Shown here: one piece after another, positions 35,894 to 48,115 of the stretch | How the letters are laid out: the number at the start of each line of letters is the position of its first letter | Position numbering within the stretch: the first letter of the stretch is position 1 | Assembly: GCA_946807835.1 (NCBI GenBank) | Contig: OX327711.1 | Coordinates: 14,047,501 to 14,111,500 of the forward strand | Source: Ailanthus altissimus | Taxonomy: Eukaryota; Streptophyta; Magnoliopsida; Sapindales; Simaroubaceae | Direction of reading: 5' to 3' | Length of the DNA: 64,000 nt | Translations under genes and position numbers: made by a program | Notes under the pieces: generated by a model | Seen by the model: the letters and a program-made list of their open reading frames with translations, nothing else | Told to the model about the DNA's origin: nothing | The model's database searches: none

Positions 35894-37330
35894 ATGGCGG
35901 CAAAATACGAAGTTGAGAAGTTCAATGGAGGTAATTTTACATTGTGAAAAATGAAAATAAAGGCAATTTTAAGGAAAAACAAGTTCTTAGAAGCAATTGA
36001 TGAAAGGCCCGCTGGTATCACTGATGATATCAAGTGGAATGAGATTGACAGTAATGCAGTTGCTGATCTGCATCTAGCACTTGCTGATAACATGCTATCC
36101 AGTGTAGCGGAAAAGAAGACAGCAAAAGAGATCTGGGATACTCTCATAAAACTATATGAGGTCAAATTTTTGCACAACAAGATCTTCTTAAAAAGGAGAT
36201 TGTATACTCTTCGAATGGCAGAATCCACTTCAGTGACAGAGCATATCAATATTTCAAATACTCTATTTTCCCAACTCACTTCTTTAGGGCATAAAATAGA
36301 GGCAGGTGAACATGCGAAGATTTTACTTCAAAGCCTACCAGATTCGTATGATCAACTCATCATCAACTTGACGAATAATATCCTAATGGACTTCTTAGTC
36401 TTCGATGATGTTACAGCTGCTGTACTAGGAGAAGAACGAAGACAAAAAAATAAAAAAGACAAACAGGAATGTTCGCAGCAAGCAGAAGCTTTGACAATGA
36501 TGAGAGGTAGATCAACAGAATGTGGCCCCAGTGGGAGTCAAAATCATGGTAGACCAAAATTCAAAAGTAAGAAGAATGTCAAATGCTACCATTGTGGCAA
36601 GAAAGGCCATCTGAAGAAGGACTGCTGGGGATTGAAGAAAAGTGCAGAGGACAAACCGCAAGGGAATATTGCAAGCACCTCAGATGATGATGAAATTTTA
36701 TACAGCGAGGCAGCAACAGTTGTTGAAAACAGAAAACGGTTCTCTGATGTATGGTTCATGGATTCTGGAGCTACATGGCACATGACCTCTAAGAGAGAAT
36801 GGCTTCATCAATATGAACCTACCTCTGGAGGATCTGTATATATGGGGAACAATCATGCTTTGGAAATCACTGGAATAGGATCCATCAAGATGAAGATGTA
36901 CGATGGTACTGTTCGTATTATCCAGGAGGTGCGACATGTGAAATGCCTCAAGAAGAATCTTTTGTTATTGGGACAATTAGATAACACTGGGTGTAAGACC
37001 CAAATTGAAAATGGGATAATGAAAATTCTCAAAGGCGCGCTTGTAGTAATGAAGGCAGAAAAGGTTGCTGTAAATTTGTACATGCTTAATGAAGAAACAC
37101 TGCAGGAAGGAGATGCATTTGTTGCATTAACTAGTTTAGCAGAAGAGTTGACGATAATGTGGCATCGCAAATTGGGCCATATGTCGAAACGAGGTTTGAA
37201 GATTCTCTCTGATCAAAATTTACTTCTTGGGCTCAAATCGGTTCATTTACCTTTCTGTGAGTACTGTGTCACAAGTAAGCAAAACAGATTAAAGTTCAAC
37301 ACATTCAATTCTAGAATTGATCCACTCTGA
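35894..37330 (+). pseudogene. Copia gag, protease and pre-integrase region (broken)
   Basis: The polyprotein starts MAAKYEVEKFNGG at 35894 and meets TGA at about 35946, where a tryptophan is expected (FTL*KMKIKAIL). From 35951 it is open for 459 codons: UBN2-type gag (AKEIWDTLIKLYE), CCHC knuckle CYHCGKKGHLKKDC (about 36582-36624), aspartic protease WFMDSGATWHMT (about 36752), and the GAG-pre-integrase zinc-binding block (MWHRKLGHMSKRGLK, then FCEYC). A frameshift near 37310 ends the frame just before the first integrase catalytic region. Confidence 0.9.
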
Positions 37331-37640
37331 TGTTTGGCAAGCACCGGTGATGTTCTTAGAAGGAGCGAGATATTTTGTATCATTCATAGATTATTACTCC
37401 ATGAGATGTTGGGTATATCCAATCAAGAAGAAGTATGTGTTTAAAGCTTTCAGAATATTCAAAGCGCGGGTAGAACTTGAATCAGAAAAGAAGATCAAGT
37501 GTTTGAGGACAGATAATGGAGGAGAATATACTGGTGAGGATTTTATTGCATTCTGTCAACAAGAAGGCATCAAGCAGCAATTCAGCACAGCTTACACGCC
37601 TCAGCAGAATAGAGTAGCAGAGCGGATGAACAGAACCGCA
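37317..37640 (+). pseudogene. Copia integrase core (broken by fold-back)
   Basis: The integrase core shows the first catalytic Asp in IHSDVW, the second in CLRTDNGGEY, and the Glu in VAERMNR, so the D,D,E triad is present. At about 37633-37670 an inverted duplicate of the preceding 30 bases is inserted and shifts the frame. The true continuation (LLERTRAMLRTASLAKAFW, given in part) begins again near 37672. Confidence 0.9.
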
Positions 37641-37670
37641 TGTTCATCCGCTCTGCTACTCTATTCTGCT
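37603..37670. repeat. 30-bp perfect inverted repeat with 8-nt loop
   Basis: The left arm 37603-37632 and right arm 37641-37670 are exact reverse complements, separated by GAACCGCA. The right arm is foreign to the copia reading frame, so it is a templated fold-back insertion. Confidence 0.95.
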
Positions 37671-37671
37671 C

Positions 37672-39830
37672 TTGTTGGAGAGAACAAGAGCTATGTTGAG
37701 AACTGCAAGTTTAGCTAAGGCATTTTGGGCAGAAGCAGTCAAAACCGCATGTCATGTGGTAAATCGGTCACCGTCAACAGTAATCGAGTTGAAGACACCG
37801 ATGGAGATGTGGACTGGGAAACCAATTGATTATTCTCGCCTTCATACATTTGGAAGTCCTGTGTACGTGATGTATAATCCCCAAGAAATAATGAAGCTGG
37901 ATCCAAAATCCAAAAAATTCATTTTCTTGAGATATATTAATAGAGTTAAAGGGTATCGCCTGTGGGATCCCACTACCCACAAGGTCATCATCAGCAGAGA
38001 TATGATATTTGCAGAAGATAAACTGCAAATGAATGATAAAGATGATAGTATAGTGAAGGAAAATCCAAAGACTACAATAGTACAAATGGAAAATAATCAA
38101 GTACAAGAAGATTCAGATTCTTCTGAAGCAGCACCAGTGCATGAAGAACAAGAACCAGTAGAGTCTGAGGCTACAGATGATCGTCGATCAACTTGTGAGA
38201 GACGACCACCATTATGGCACTCAGAGTATGTCATGGAGGCTCATGTTGCATACTGCCTTCTAACAGAGGATGGAGAGCCAACAACTTTCCAGGAGGCTTT
38301 TAAAAGTCAAGATGTTTCTCTATGGATGACAGCAATGCAAGAAGAAATTGAAGCCTTGCATAAGAACAAAACATGGGAGCTGGTTGCACTACCACGTAGA
38401 AGAAAAGCCATTGGTAACAAATGGGTCTACAAGATCAAACGGGATGGCAATAACCAAGTTGAGCGGTATCGTGCGAGATTGGTGGTGAAAGGTTATGCTC
38501 AGAAAGAAGGTATTGACTTTAATAAGATATTTTTCCCTGTGGTTCGACTCACGACAGTCAGAATAGTCCTGGCAATGTGTATTACATTTGACTTACATCT
38601 AGAGCAACTAGATGTGAAGATAGCTTTTCTTCATGGAGATCTTGAAGAAGAAATTTATATGCTCAAACCAGAAGGTTTTAAAAAAGAAGGAAAAGAGAAC
38701 TTGGTTTGCAGGTTGAACAAATCTCTGTACGGTCTCAAACAGGCGCTGAGGTGTTGGTATAAGAGATTTGATTCCTATATCATCAGTCTTGGATACAACA
38801 GACTTAGTTCAGACCATTGTACATACTACAAAAGGTTTGAAGATGATAATGATTTCATTATTTTACTGTTGTATGTGGATGACATGTTGGTGGCAAGCCC
38901 CAACAAAGATCCAGTCCAAGAATTGAAGGCACAATTGGCTAGGGAATTTGATATGAAGGACTTGGGACCAGCAAACAAGATTCTAGGGATTCAAATTCAC
39001 CGAGACAGAAATAACATGAAGATTTGGCTTTCTCAAAAGAACTACTTAAAGAAAATCTTGTGGCGCTTCAACATGCAAGATTGTAAGTCAATTAGTACCT
39101 CACTCCCTGTTATTTTCAAGTTATCCTCTAAGATGTGTCCTAGCAAAGAAGCAGAGAGGAAGGAGATGTCTCGAGTACCGTATGCATCAGCAGTGGAAAG
39201 TTTAATGTTCGCTATGATTTGTACCACACCAGACATTGCACAAGCAGTGGGAGCAGTTAGTAGATACATGGTGAATCATGGTAAAGAGCATTGGGGTTAT
39301 GTCAAGAGGATCCTTAGATACATTAAGGGTACCTCAGATGTTGCTTTATGTTACGGAGGATCAAATTTTATTGTTAATGGCTATGTGGATTCAGATTTTG
39401 CAGGAGACTTTGATAAAAGAAAATATACTACTGGCTATGTGTTTAAACTTGTAGGAGGAGCTGTAAGCTGTGTTTCAAAATTGAAAACTGTTGTGGCATT
39501 ATCTACTACAGAAGTAGAATATATGACAGCTACACAAGCTTGCAAAGAAGTAATTTGGATACAAAGATTACTAGAGGAGCTCGGGCACAAGCAAGAGAAA
39601 GTTGAATTGTTTTGTGACAGTCAGAGTGCCCTGCACATTGCAAGGAATCCAGTTTTTCATTCAAGAACGAAGCACATAGGTGTTCAATATCACTTTGTTT
39701 ATGAAATGGTAGAAAATGAAAGTGTGGATATGAAAAAAAAATTCATACAGATGATAACCTAGCAGATGTGTTGACCAAGCCCACCAAAACCAACAAGTTT
39801 GTATGGTGCAGATCCTTGCATGGCCTAGCA
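37672..39830 (+). pseudogene. Copia integrase C-terminus, reverse transcriptase and RNase H
   Basis: Open for 696 codons (to 39762). The integrase C-terminal part includes LAKAFWAEAV and NRSPSTVIELKTPMEMW. The reverse transcriptase starts near KNKTWELVALP and has RYRARLVVKGYAQKEGID, LDVKIAFLHGDLEEEIYM and the catalytic YVDDMLVAS. RNase H has GYVDSDFAGD, STTEVEYM and SQSALHIARNP. A frameshift in a run of A near 39735-39745 separates the last residues (about 20 codons including NLADVLTKPTKTNKF) from the main frame. RT and RNase H motifs are intact. Confidence 0.92.
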
Positions 39831-39917
39831 GACATATAGACAATATGGCTTTGGCGAAGAAGAAAGAATGGTGTGGAGACTTGATTGATTCTCAATCAAA
39901 TCTCCAAGTGGGAGAAT

Positions 39918-40324
39918 TGTTGATAGCTGGCACCGTGCGCCAGCTACATAATTGCTGGCACACGGTGCCAGCACTTATTTCATAGTGGATAGCCATTTCT
40001 TGGCTGTCCACCATGCTAAAATCTCCCTATAAATGAGAGAGTTTAGCAATTCATTCCCTAATGAAAATTAGAGAGAATTTTAAAAGTTTTGAGAGAGTTT
40101 TTGAGTGATTTGAGAAAATTGAGTGTATTGGAGTTTTGGATTGTAAGGCTAAAACACTACAATACTTGTATTCTCCATTTTTAATAATAAGATATTCTTC
40201 TGTCTTCGCCCGTAGACGTAGGCTAAAAGCCGAACCACGTAAATTCTTGTGTTTGTCTTATTTTTATTATTTTTCTCAATTTCACTTTAGCTGTGGCCCT
40301 GCATCACCCCTCAATTTCCTAACA
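39918..40324 (+). repeat. 3' LTR
   Basis: 407 bp. It is preceded by CAAGTGGGAGAAT (polypurine tract) and followed by the target duplication GGCTT. Confidence 0.9.
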
Positions 40325-40329
40325 GGCTT

Positions 40330-41310
40330 AACATCTCATGCAGCATTGCGAGGTAGCAATAAAAATTGAGTTTTCATACAAATGTTAAACCGCGCTCGTG
40401 TGGCAATAAAATTTGAGGTGCTCGAGGTCATGGGGTCGCCCAAGATTCTGGGGGCCATGGGTAGCTGTCTCGTACTTCTGTGTCTATGGGAGAACATGAG
40501 TGACATGTTCTGCCTTGTCTGCACTCTTTGTTATTGTAGACCTAATGACACGACCTTTATCTGTCAAAATAGTTCTCAGACTACAGCATTCTCTGGTGGT
40601 GAGTAGTCCTCGATCAATGGCAAGTTGCGAGTTTACTCCCAACCTAAGTCCTCGATTCTCAGGTGTTTTGCTGAACTCGACAATGACAACAGTCGTAGTC
40701 AAGCATAACTTGATGATTGGGCTGAGAACAGTAATCATGAACTAGACCCAACCACTTTAGACCTTGGCAAACTGGACCCAAAATACTAGATAACGGGTTG
40801 AGATCAATTAATTATAAGACGGGCTCGAGACCACCTTGGCTTTTGGCAAGCTAGGCCCAGGGGCAACAATAGCAATATGAATTACTGAAAAAAAAACCAA
40901 TAATAAATATCTTTGCAGGACAAGGAATTAATATTGTTCATCTCTCACTTCTAATAAAATTATAAGTTCAGTTCACTTACAAAAGTTATCCAAGTTACGA
41001 AACGTGCACGTGAAAATAGAGTCAACTTTTTATTTCCACATTATTGTTAGCATTTGAGCGGAAAACGATATTTTTGCTGGATAGTCAGTCACTAATAGAG
41101 TAATAGTTGAAGAGTGTAATGATTTTGTCAAAACATGATAGGTGTATAATGAAATTCAACCACCTCATAAATATATATTCACTTATATTTCAACATTAAT
41201 AGAGAGCATATGTTATGTGCAAACAGAAGAATTAATCTGCTATTATATTATTATGAATGTCCTTGTTCTGGACAAGGGTAATACTAATTCATTGCCTGAA
41301 AACATCTCAA
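40330..41310. other. Intergenic stretch, no supported gene
   Basis: The left half (40330-40870) is less AT-rich and holds several overlapping short frames on both strands (for example 40500-40745 plus and 40484-40738 minus). None has recognisable homology, so it may be old repeat DNA. An AATAAA on the minus strand at 41317-41322 is a candidate polyadenylation signal for SUFB. Confidence 0.5.
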
Positions 41311-41526
41311 ACAAAATTTATTACAAAGTTGTTTCTAGAAATGAAATAAATATATACAAACAATAATTATACAACTACTACCATAAGGTTTACAAGATAT
41401 TTTTGAAAACTTAAAAGGGTACACAACCATCAAATGATGCATTTACAACCTGTCACAATTTCCAGTTCATTGGCAACTGAGTATCTAATATAATTTTGTA
41501 GACAATAACGATAATGACCTGTTGCT

Positions 41527-44500
41527 TCAACCTACTGATCCCTCGAGTTTCAAACTCATGAGCTGGTTCACCTCAGCACCAAACTCATCAGGAAGTTCAT
41601 TGAAGACATCACGGCAAAATCCAGAAATCATGGCAGCCATAGCCTTCTCGTAGTCGATTCCCCTCTGTTGAAAGTAGAAAAGCTGGTCTTCACCAATTTT
41701 AGAGGTGCTGGCTTCATGCTCAACCCGTGCTGTTGGATTCTTCACCTGTTCAGAAAGAACATATTAGAACATATTAATCCACCAAGCAAGAAAGTGTCTC
41801 CCATAAGAAATTGCTATTTTCTACACATAACATGCAGATAAGAGCAAGAAAAAATAAATGAGATTAAAATAAAGCTTTTAGAATATGAGGCCAAGAAGAA
41901 TTCCATTGCAATTGAACAGTAATTGTTCAATTCTTTCTCTTCCCAGCATCCCAACCACCCTGTGGCAGGTTGCAAACAAGAACTCTTTTCTGATCATATT
42001 ATTTAAATCTGGCCCTATACAGTAACAATATAATCACGGATTAGGCTCCCAGAGAAGATCAAGGAAATCACCCCCATTGTACTTTGCCTTACAAAAATTC
42101 CAACCTAGACAATGATTCCATTAGTTTAAAGAGTCTTTTTTGGAAGAATTATTTCCCCCTCAATTGGTAGAGATAAAAGGAGGAATATCTTTTACTCTAT
42201 TTGCTATTGGATAACCCAAGAAATCTTAAATTTAAAATTCCAAAGTTGAACTTTAACTTCAGAGTGCCAGCCACCTAATACGGATGACTAATGCCATCAT
42301 TACCAAAAAAATAAATGCCATGCTAAGAAAAGACACCAAAAGAATTACTCAACCATGTCAAATTACATGGTTTCCATGCACGGTGATTACTTTATAATTT
42401 CTTCCCATTCTGTTCTACACCATTTGCAACTCTTGGCATAACATAAAAGTATTATGACCAATGTAATAAATGGCACAGATCCAATAGCCTTGTTGAATAA
42501 TAAGATAAGATCAACACATATTGAAATAAGAAGTCAACAGACTTTCAGTAACTAAGGAAGGCAAAAGAGAAGTAGAAAAGAAAGCTGCCACTTCCTCAAA
42601 CTCTTTCTGATCCAAAAGCCTGAACTTGGCTTCAAGTGTATTCTCAACATGGAAGCCCAAACATAAACTGAACATGGATGAGATGTAGCAAAAGCAATGA
42701 GCCTCTATTGCGAGAAACTTTGTTCAAGGTGTCTTTGCACAAATACCAAAAAAAAATGAAAATTAATCTCTTGATGTACCACAAATCAGACTATTTCATA
42801 AGAGAACAGGAACATTGATGCAAGGTCACAGAAAAGGTAAATAAAGAGATGAAGAAAGAAAACAAAAGAAGAAGTAGCTTTAACAGTAGTCTACAGTTCA
42901 CTGAGAGTGACTCCAGTTTTTTCAACATTCATGCTTCTGCACTTGCTGCTATTTAAAAATAGTAGATATTTGAAGCAAAATATTTTGAAAGGCTCTCTTC
43001 TCTACTTGACATCACTGTGCCCTGTATAGAAATACTTTTAAATTCCATCTCCCTACAGGAACGTAGTCATGGAAAGAGGTGAACTGGAGACCACTCCAAC
43101 ATTTAAAATAATAGAAGTACCAGAAACCAATAATCCCACTTCTTCACACGTGGAATTCCGGTGGGTAATAACAACCATCAAAATTCACTAGGACAAGCAA
43201 CAAAGACCATGCCCATATAGTATGTATGTAGCTTATAGAACATATAAGGTAGGTTCCGAATGACTATAAATATGTCCATTATAAATTCTCTTACCTCTAT
43301 TACATGAAGCAGATTATTCTCAAACTAGACTAATACTATCCCATTATGCTTCATGGTCATTGCTACTAGAGGCAATTTTGCATTGACTACAGTTTAGTAG
43401 TATATCATCAAGAGACAATAAGCAAGTCAGCAACCACAAAGACAACCTTAACAAAACTAAATAATACCCAAAAGTAAAAAATAAAAAATGAAATGGGCAA
43501 GTAGTCAACCAAAAATAGTTTATGAAAAATACAAAATAAATCAAAGAAAACAGACCTGGATGTAAGGATAGGTGTTAGCAGCAGCACTGTCACCAATAAG
43601 CATTGAGTCACACTGTGAAGAGTTTCGAGCATTCTCAGCTTTTGACTGAACCTGAACAAGCCCTCTATAACAATTTCTCGAGTTCCCAACTGAAATACCC
43701 TTTGAAATAATCCGACTCCTTGTATTCTTCCCCTTGTGTATCATCTTAGTCCCTGTGTCAGCTTGCTGATAGTTATTTGTCAATGCAACAGAATAGAACT
43801 CTCCCACAGTATCATCACCCTCCAAAACAACACTAGGGTACTTCCAAGTAATTGCAGACCCCGTCTCCACCTGAGTCCACGATATCTTAGAGCGATCCCC
43901 AGCACACAGTCCCCTCTTTGTAACAAAATTATAAATCCCACCCTTGCCTTGCTCATCCCCAGCATACCAGTTCTGCACGGTAGAATACTTAATCTCCGCA
44001 CCCTCAGCACAATACAACTCAACAACAGCAGCATGAAGCTGGTTCCTATCATAAGATGGTGCAGTACACCCTTCCAAATACTCCACGAAACTTCCCTCTT
44101 CGGCAACAATCAAAGTCCTCTCGAATTGCCCTGTTTCCAAAGCATTAATCCTAAAATACGTTGAAATAGGCATCGGACACTTGGTATCCTTCGGTATATA
44201 ACAAAAAGATCCATCACTAAACACTGCAGCATTCAATGCCGCATAGTAATTATCCTCACTTGGCACAACTCTCCCTAAATACTTCCTAACTAAATCCGGA
44301 TACTCCCTAATCGCTTCGGATATCGAACAAAAGATCACACCAGCCTCCTCAAGAGTCTTCCTATGAGTCGTGGCAATAGAAACACTATCAAGAACAGCAT
44401 CAACCGCTACATTAGCCAATCGATTCTGTTCATTTAAAGGCACACCCAGCTTATCAAAGTACCTAAGCAGTTCCGGGTCGGCCTCATCAAGGCTATTCAA

Positions 44501-45010
44501 AGTGGGTTTCTTTTTCGGCGCTGAGTAATAACATATATCTTGGAAATTAATAGGCGGGTATCGGTTATCAGACCATTTGGGCTCTTTCATTTTCAAAAAT
44601 TTCTCAAAAGCATTCAGTCTAAACTCAAGCATCCAACTGGGTTCTTCTTTTACGGAAGATATTTGACGAATCGTTTCTTTTGAGAGCCCCTTATCAATGG
44701 AAAACGTGTCGAAATCCACTCTAAAACCAAATTTCTTATCGTAATCACGATTACGCAAAATTTCTTGAATCTTATTGTCCGAGCTTTGCATTGAAGTTGA
44801 TAAATTACCTGATGACGAGAAGCTGGCATCCGAACTGATGGTATTTGATCCGTAACCGACATCCGCTCGGACCATGAAGGGCCTGGAGGTTTTGGGGTTT
44901 ATGGATTTGGGATTTTCGAGCTTCGGATAAAACCCTTTTGCGAGTTTTGGTGAATCGACGGTGGTTTGCGGAGAGAAGATTGAGATTCCGTTAGTTAGCA
45001 GAGAAGTCAT
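41527..45010 (-). CDS. SUFB: Chloroplast Fe-S cluster scaffold subunit SufB
   Basis: Two exons, 45010-43556 and 41745-41527, joined by a GT-AG intron of 1810 bp (phase 0), encode 557 residues, equal to what I recall for Arabidopsis SUFB (ABCI8/LAF6). SufB forms the plastid SufBC2D scaffold that assembles Fe-S clusters, supported by SufC ATPase. The first 50 or so residues are Ser/Thr/Lys-rich with few acidic residues, as in a transit peptide (a VRADVGYGS junction near 47-55). The SufB beta-helix part includes TFRIN-like [29 protein letters not shown] and [23 protein letters not shown] (in part). Cys467 in SQCDSML corresponds, I believe, to the catalytic Cys405 of E. coli SufB. Exon 2 carries [10 protein letters not shown]. 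No lesions are seen. Confidence 0.96.
41746..43555 (-). other. SUFB intron
   Basis: The donor is CAG|GTCTGT (43555) and the acceptor GAACAG| (41746). The intron is AT-rich with short chance frames and no recognised insertion. Confidence 0.85.
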
Positions 45011-45790
45011 GGTTGTGGATGAGAAGAGAGAGAGAAGGGGAAACGGAAAGTGAAAGCGTTGTTTTTGTTCTGCTTTTGGTGCTTCCGAAACAAATTAATC
45101 TGTTTTGGATTTTTTTTTTTTCTTGGTTATAATTAGTTGACTGTCTCGTGTGCAACACGTACCGGCTTGTGGTGACTTTGATAGGACCCACTCTATTATG
45201 ACAAAGCCAAAATCTGCCGTAGAAAGGAAAATTTAAATTTAACCTAAAGTGACTTTTTTTTTTTTAAAAGGTCTCCAAATAACTTATTTTTAAATTAAAG
45301 AAATTTTTATAATTAATATTTTAAATTTTATTAATTATAAAAAATATTTTTAGACTATATTATTTTCAAACTAGATCATTTTTTTTAAACTACTCAAATG
45401 TTATCTTTAAAGTAATAGATCAAGTGTTTATGTTGTAATTTTAAAAGATTTGAAACGTAAAAATAATATTTGAGAGGTAAAATTTTAAAAAATATATATT
45501 TTTAACTTTTTTTTTGTTTTATGTTGGTATTTTTGTAAAAAATTAAGAAAATAATATAAATTTAGGTAGTGTGAGTTGAGAATAAGTATATTTGGTTGAA
45601 AACGATCGTAAAAAGTTAGAAAAAGGCAAAACAAAAGTTGAATCCGATGAAAAAATTAAAAATCCTCAAGCCGCGCATGCATAACGTGGGGGAGAGCCTC
45701 GCGGATGGCCTTGTGTCGCGAGACCATCGCGCGATCCAGTTGCACGCAGGACTTTAAGCACGACCTTGTTCTACACGCACTTCTCATAAG
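45011..45790. other. SUFB promoter side and spacer
   Basis: It holds the SUFB 5' UTR and promoter (minus strand), then AT-rich sequence. A short GC-rich block at about 45667-45765 (with GCCGCGCATGC, TCGCGAGA and GCGCGATC) directly precedes the MULE remnant; it could be part of that element's end, but I found no matching inverted copy. Confidence 0.5.
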
Positions 45791-45795
45791 TGATA

Positions 45796-48058
45796 TGGAG
45801 TATGAGTAAGTTTATGTACTCTTCGGAGGAAAATGCGAGAGCTCTAGTGATAGAAAAAAGAGATATATTAAATTTAGAAACTTGGGTATTGTGGTTCCAA
45901 AAAAAGGTCAATTATGAAGATCTATTAAATAAGGTGTGTTTTGTACTAAGAGTTGATAACGTGGAGTATAGGGTGTCAATGAAATTTTCTATGGATACAC
46001 AGATGTATAAGGTAAGACCAAATGAGATTAGAGACAACAACGATGTTCTATTTTTTATGGGGACAATAGAAGATTGTTATGTCCTAATGTGTAACATTAA
46101 AACTCAAAGCTTCTATATGTGAAGAAAATTCACAGATACCCATTCAGAATCAACCATCATGTACAGCTCCAACAATGTAAACTTTTGTGCATCCCACAAA
46201 TACCATCAGTGACTATCATGATTATTCCTCGCCTATATTTAATGAAGAACCAACATATACTCACTTCGATAGTGAAATAAATAATGAAGTGGATGGTATT
46301 GAAATTGTTGATAATATGGAAGAAGATGAAGAACCGGATGAAGTTCAAGACGGCAAGCATTGTTTTGTTTCTAATACCTCCCTTAATGCATATGCTTCAA
46401 CTAAAAGAGGAAATGAAGTTGAAGCAGAAAACCATTTTTATTTTCTTCCTTTATACTACCATCGAATTTGATGGTATCAAATATGGTATATAGTTTTATA
46501 ATTGGGGATGAATTTGTTGGAAAGTTATATAATAGCACACGTAAACTTCATGAAGCTATTAGCACGCTAGCGTTGAAGGGTAATTAGAATTTCAAAGTTT
46601 CAAGGTCTACTAAAGATTGATTTGAGACAAAATGCGATGATGAGAGATGTAAATGGCGAGTACATGCAATGTCGATGGAGGTGAGGCAATATTTCATTAT
46701 GCATAGGATTGATAGGTTCACACATGTCAACTAGATCGGTTGCATGATGGTCACCGATAAGCGAAGAGTCATATTATTGGTAATTATATCAAAAATAAGT
46801 TTGCATCAGTCAGTATAGTTTATAAACCTAAAGAGATCCAAGCCGACATATAGAAAGAGATTTGAGTTTAAAACGTATCCCACTGTTTGGTGATTTAAGG
46901 AGTACGCATACAGGTTGATAGCTGACTTTTCAGAGGTTTCGTTCATATTACTCTTAGCATATTGCTACGTGTTGAAACAACAAAACCCGAGTACAATTAC
47001 TTATATAATAGTTAATGACTATAATCACTTTAAATATTTTTTTTCTAGCATTGGGTCCATGCATCAGGGGTTTTCAATCATCATTAGCCCAATTATTACA
47101 ATCGATGAAACATTTTTGGAAGGTCCATATCTAGGAACAATGTTTGTGGCTTTATGCAAAGATAGAAACAATCAAATAATTCATTTGGCATTGGAGATTG
47201 TTGATTCAAAGAATGATTGTTCTTGGATATGGTTTATGGCCAAACTCCATGGTGTTATTGATGATGTTGACGATCTTATTTTCGTCTCCCATCGACACGC
47301 GAGTATTGAGAATACTATTCGAGAGGTGTTTCCCAATGCCTATCATGGAATTTGTATTTACCACTTGAAAGAAATATTGATTAATAGATATAAGATACTA
47401 TCAGAAAAAGAGTGAGAAAAAGGAATTTATAGTTTCTTATTTTATTGCTATAAATACATATAGCATCACAGACTTTCTTGAGCAAATGAATAAGATGCGA
47501 GAGATGAAACCCAACGCTATAAAGTACTTGGAAGACGTCAATTTTCTGAAATAGGTGAGATCAATGAGAGCTTTAAGAAGATATGACATTATGATTGTCT
47601 TGGTTGAATAGATTCTAGAGTTAATGCAGAACTAGTTTTATCAGCGGAGGGAGGCAGCAAAAGTTATGACATTCAACCTTACAAGTTGGGCACACAATAA
47701 GGTTTTGAAACATAATGATAAGTCCAGTCGCATGACAGTTCATCCTATGGATAATGCACGGTTTGTTGTCAATGATGGATTTCAAAATAGAATAGTGGGC
47801 ATTGTCTAGAAGTCATGTAGTTGAAGGAAGTTTGAGTTTCGCCAACTATCTTGTGCTCATATTCTCACGATATACAGGCAAACTAATTTAAATTATCAGA
47901 GTTTATGTTCATCTTATTACACGTCAGAGAGCTTATTGTATGCATATAATGAATTAATAAACCGGTTAGTCATTAGTCAAATTAGATTATTCTTAATGAG
48001 TTGTGAGATGTCGACATCTAACCTCCTATCGTACGTCAACAATCAAAAACTTGTGTAA
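45796..48058 (+). pseudogene. Dead MULE (MuDR-type) transposase
   Basis: Conceptual translation in several frames gives a plant MuDR-like transposase. An N-terminal part begins MSKFMYSSEENARAL (about 45800), and an acidic stretch DNMEEDEEPDEVQDG lies near 46310. A MuDR DNA-binding part (KCDDERCKWRVHAMSMEV) is near 46630. The MULE transposase domain is at about 47080-47400, with the first catalytic Asp in ITIDETFLEGPYLGTMFVA, then DRNNQIIHLALEIVDSKND and a FVSHRHASIENTI block where Asp is expected before RH. A SWIM zinc-finger remnant (CS.RKFEFRQLSCAH) is near 47815-47865. Many stops and frameshifts mean no function. Terminal inverted repeats were not identified. Confidence 0.85.
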
Positions 48059-48115
48059 TTTTTAAAACCAATGAAAATTAAGAAAAGACTATTTTTTTAA
48101 CTTTACCTTTAAAAT

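Larger units (their letters stand above)
35332..40324 (+). mobile_element. Full-length Ty1/copia retrotransposon, 4993 bp
   Basis: The 5' LTR is 35332-35744 (413 bp) and the 3' LTR 39918-40324 (407 bp), both starting TGTTGRTAGCTGGCAC. Perfect 5-bp target duplications GGCTT lie at 35327-35331 and 40325-40329. A primer-binding site GTGGTATCAGAGC follows the 5' LTR, and the polypurine tract AAGTGGGAGAA precedes the 3' LTR. The LTRs differ at roughly 30 positions by my eye count, so insertion is not recent. All pol domains are present but interrupted. Domain order is gag, protease, integrase, RT, RNase H, which defines Ty1/copia. Confidence 0.95.

Noticed and set aside
36586..39269. Several minus-strand frames of 60-110 codons
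   Set aside because: They are shadows of the copia polyprotein on the plus strand.
43736..44164. 142-codon plus-strand frame
   Set aside because: It is antisense to the conserved SUFB coding exon.
45667..45765. GC-rich block as a possible CpG promoter
   Set aside because: It lies just before a dead transposase, with no intact gene downstream; more likely part of the element.
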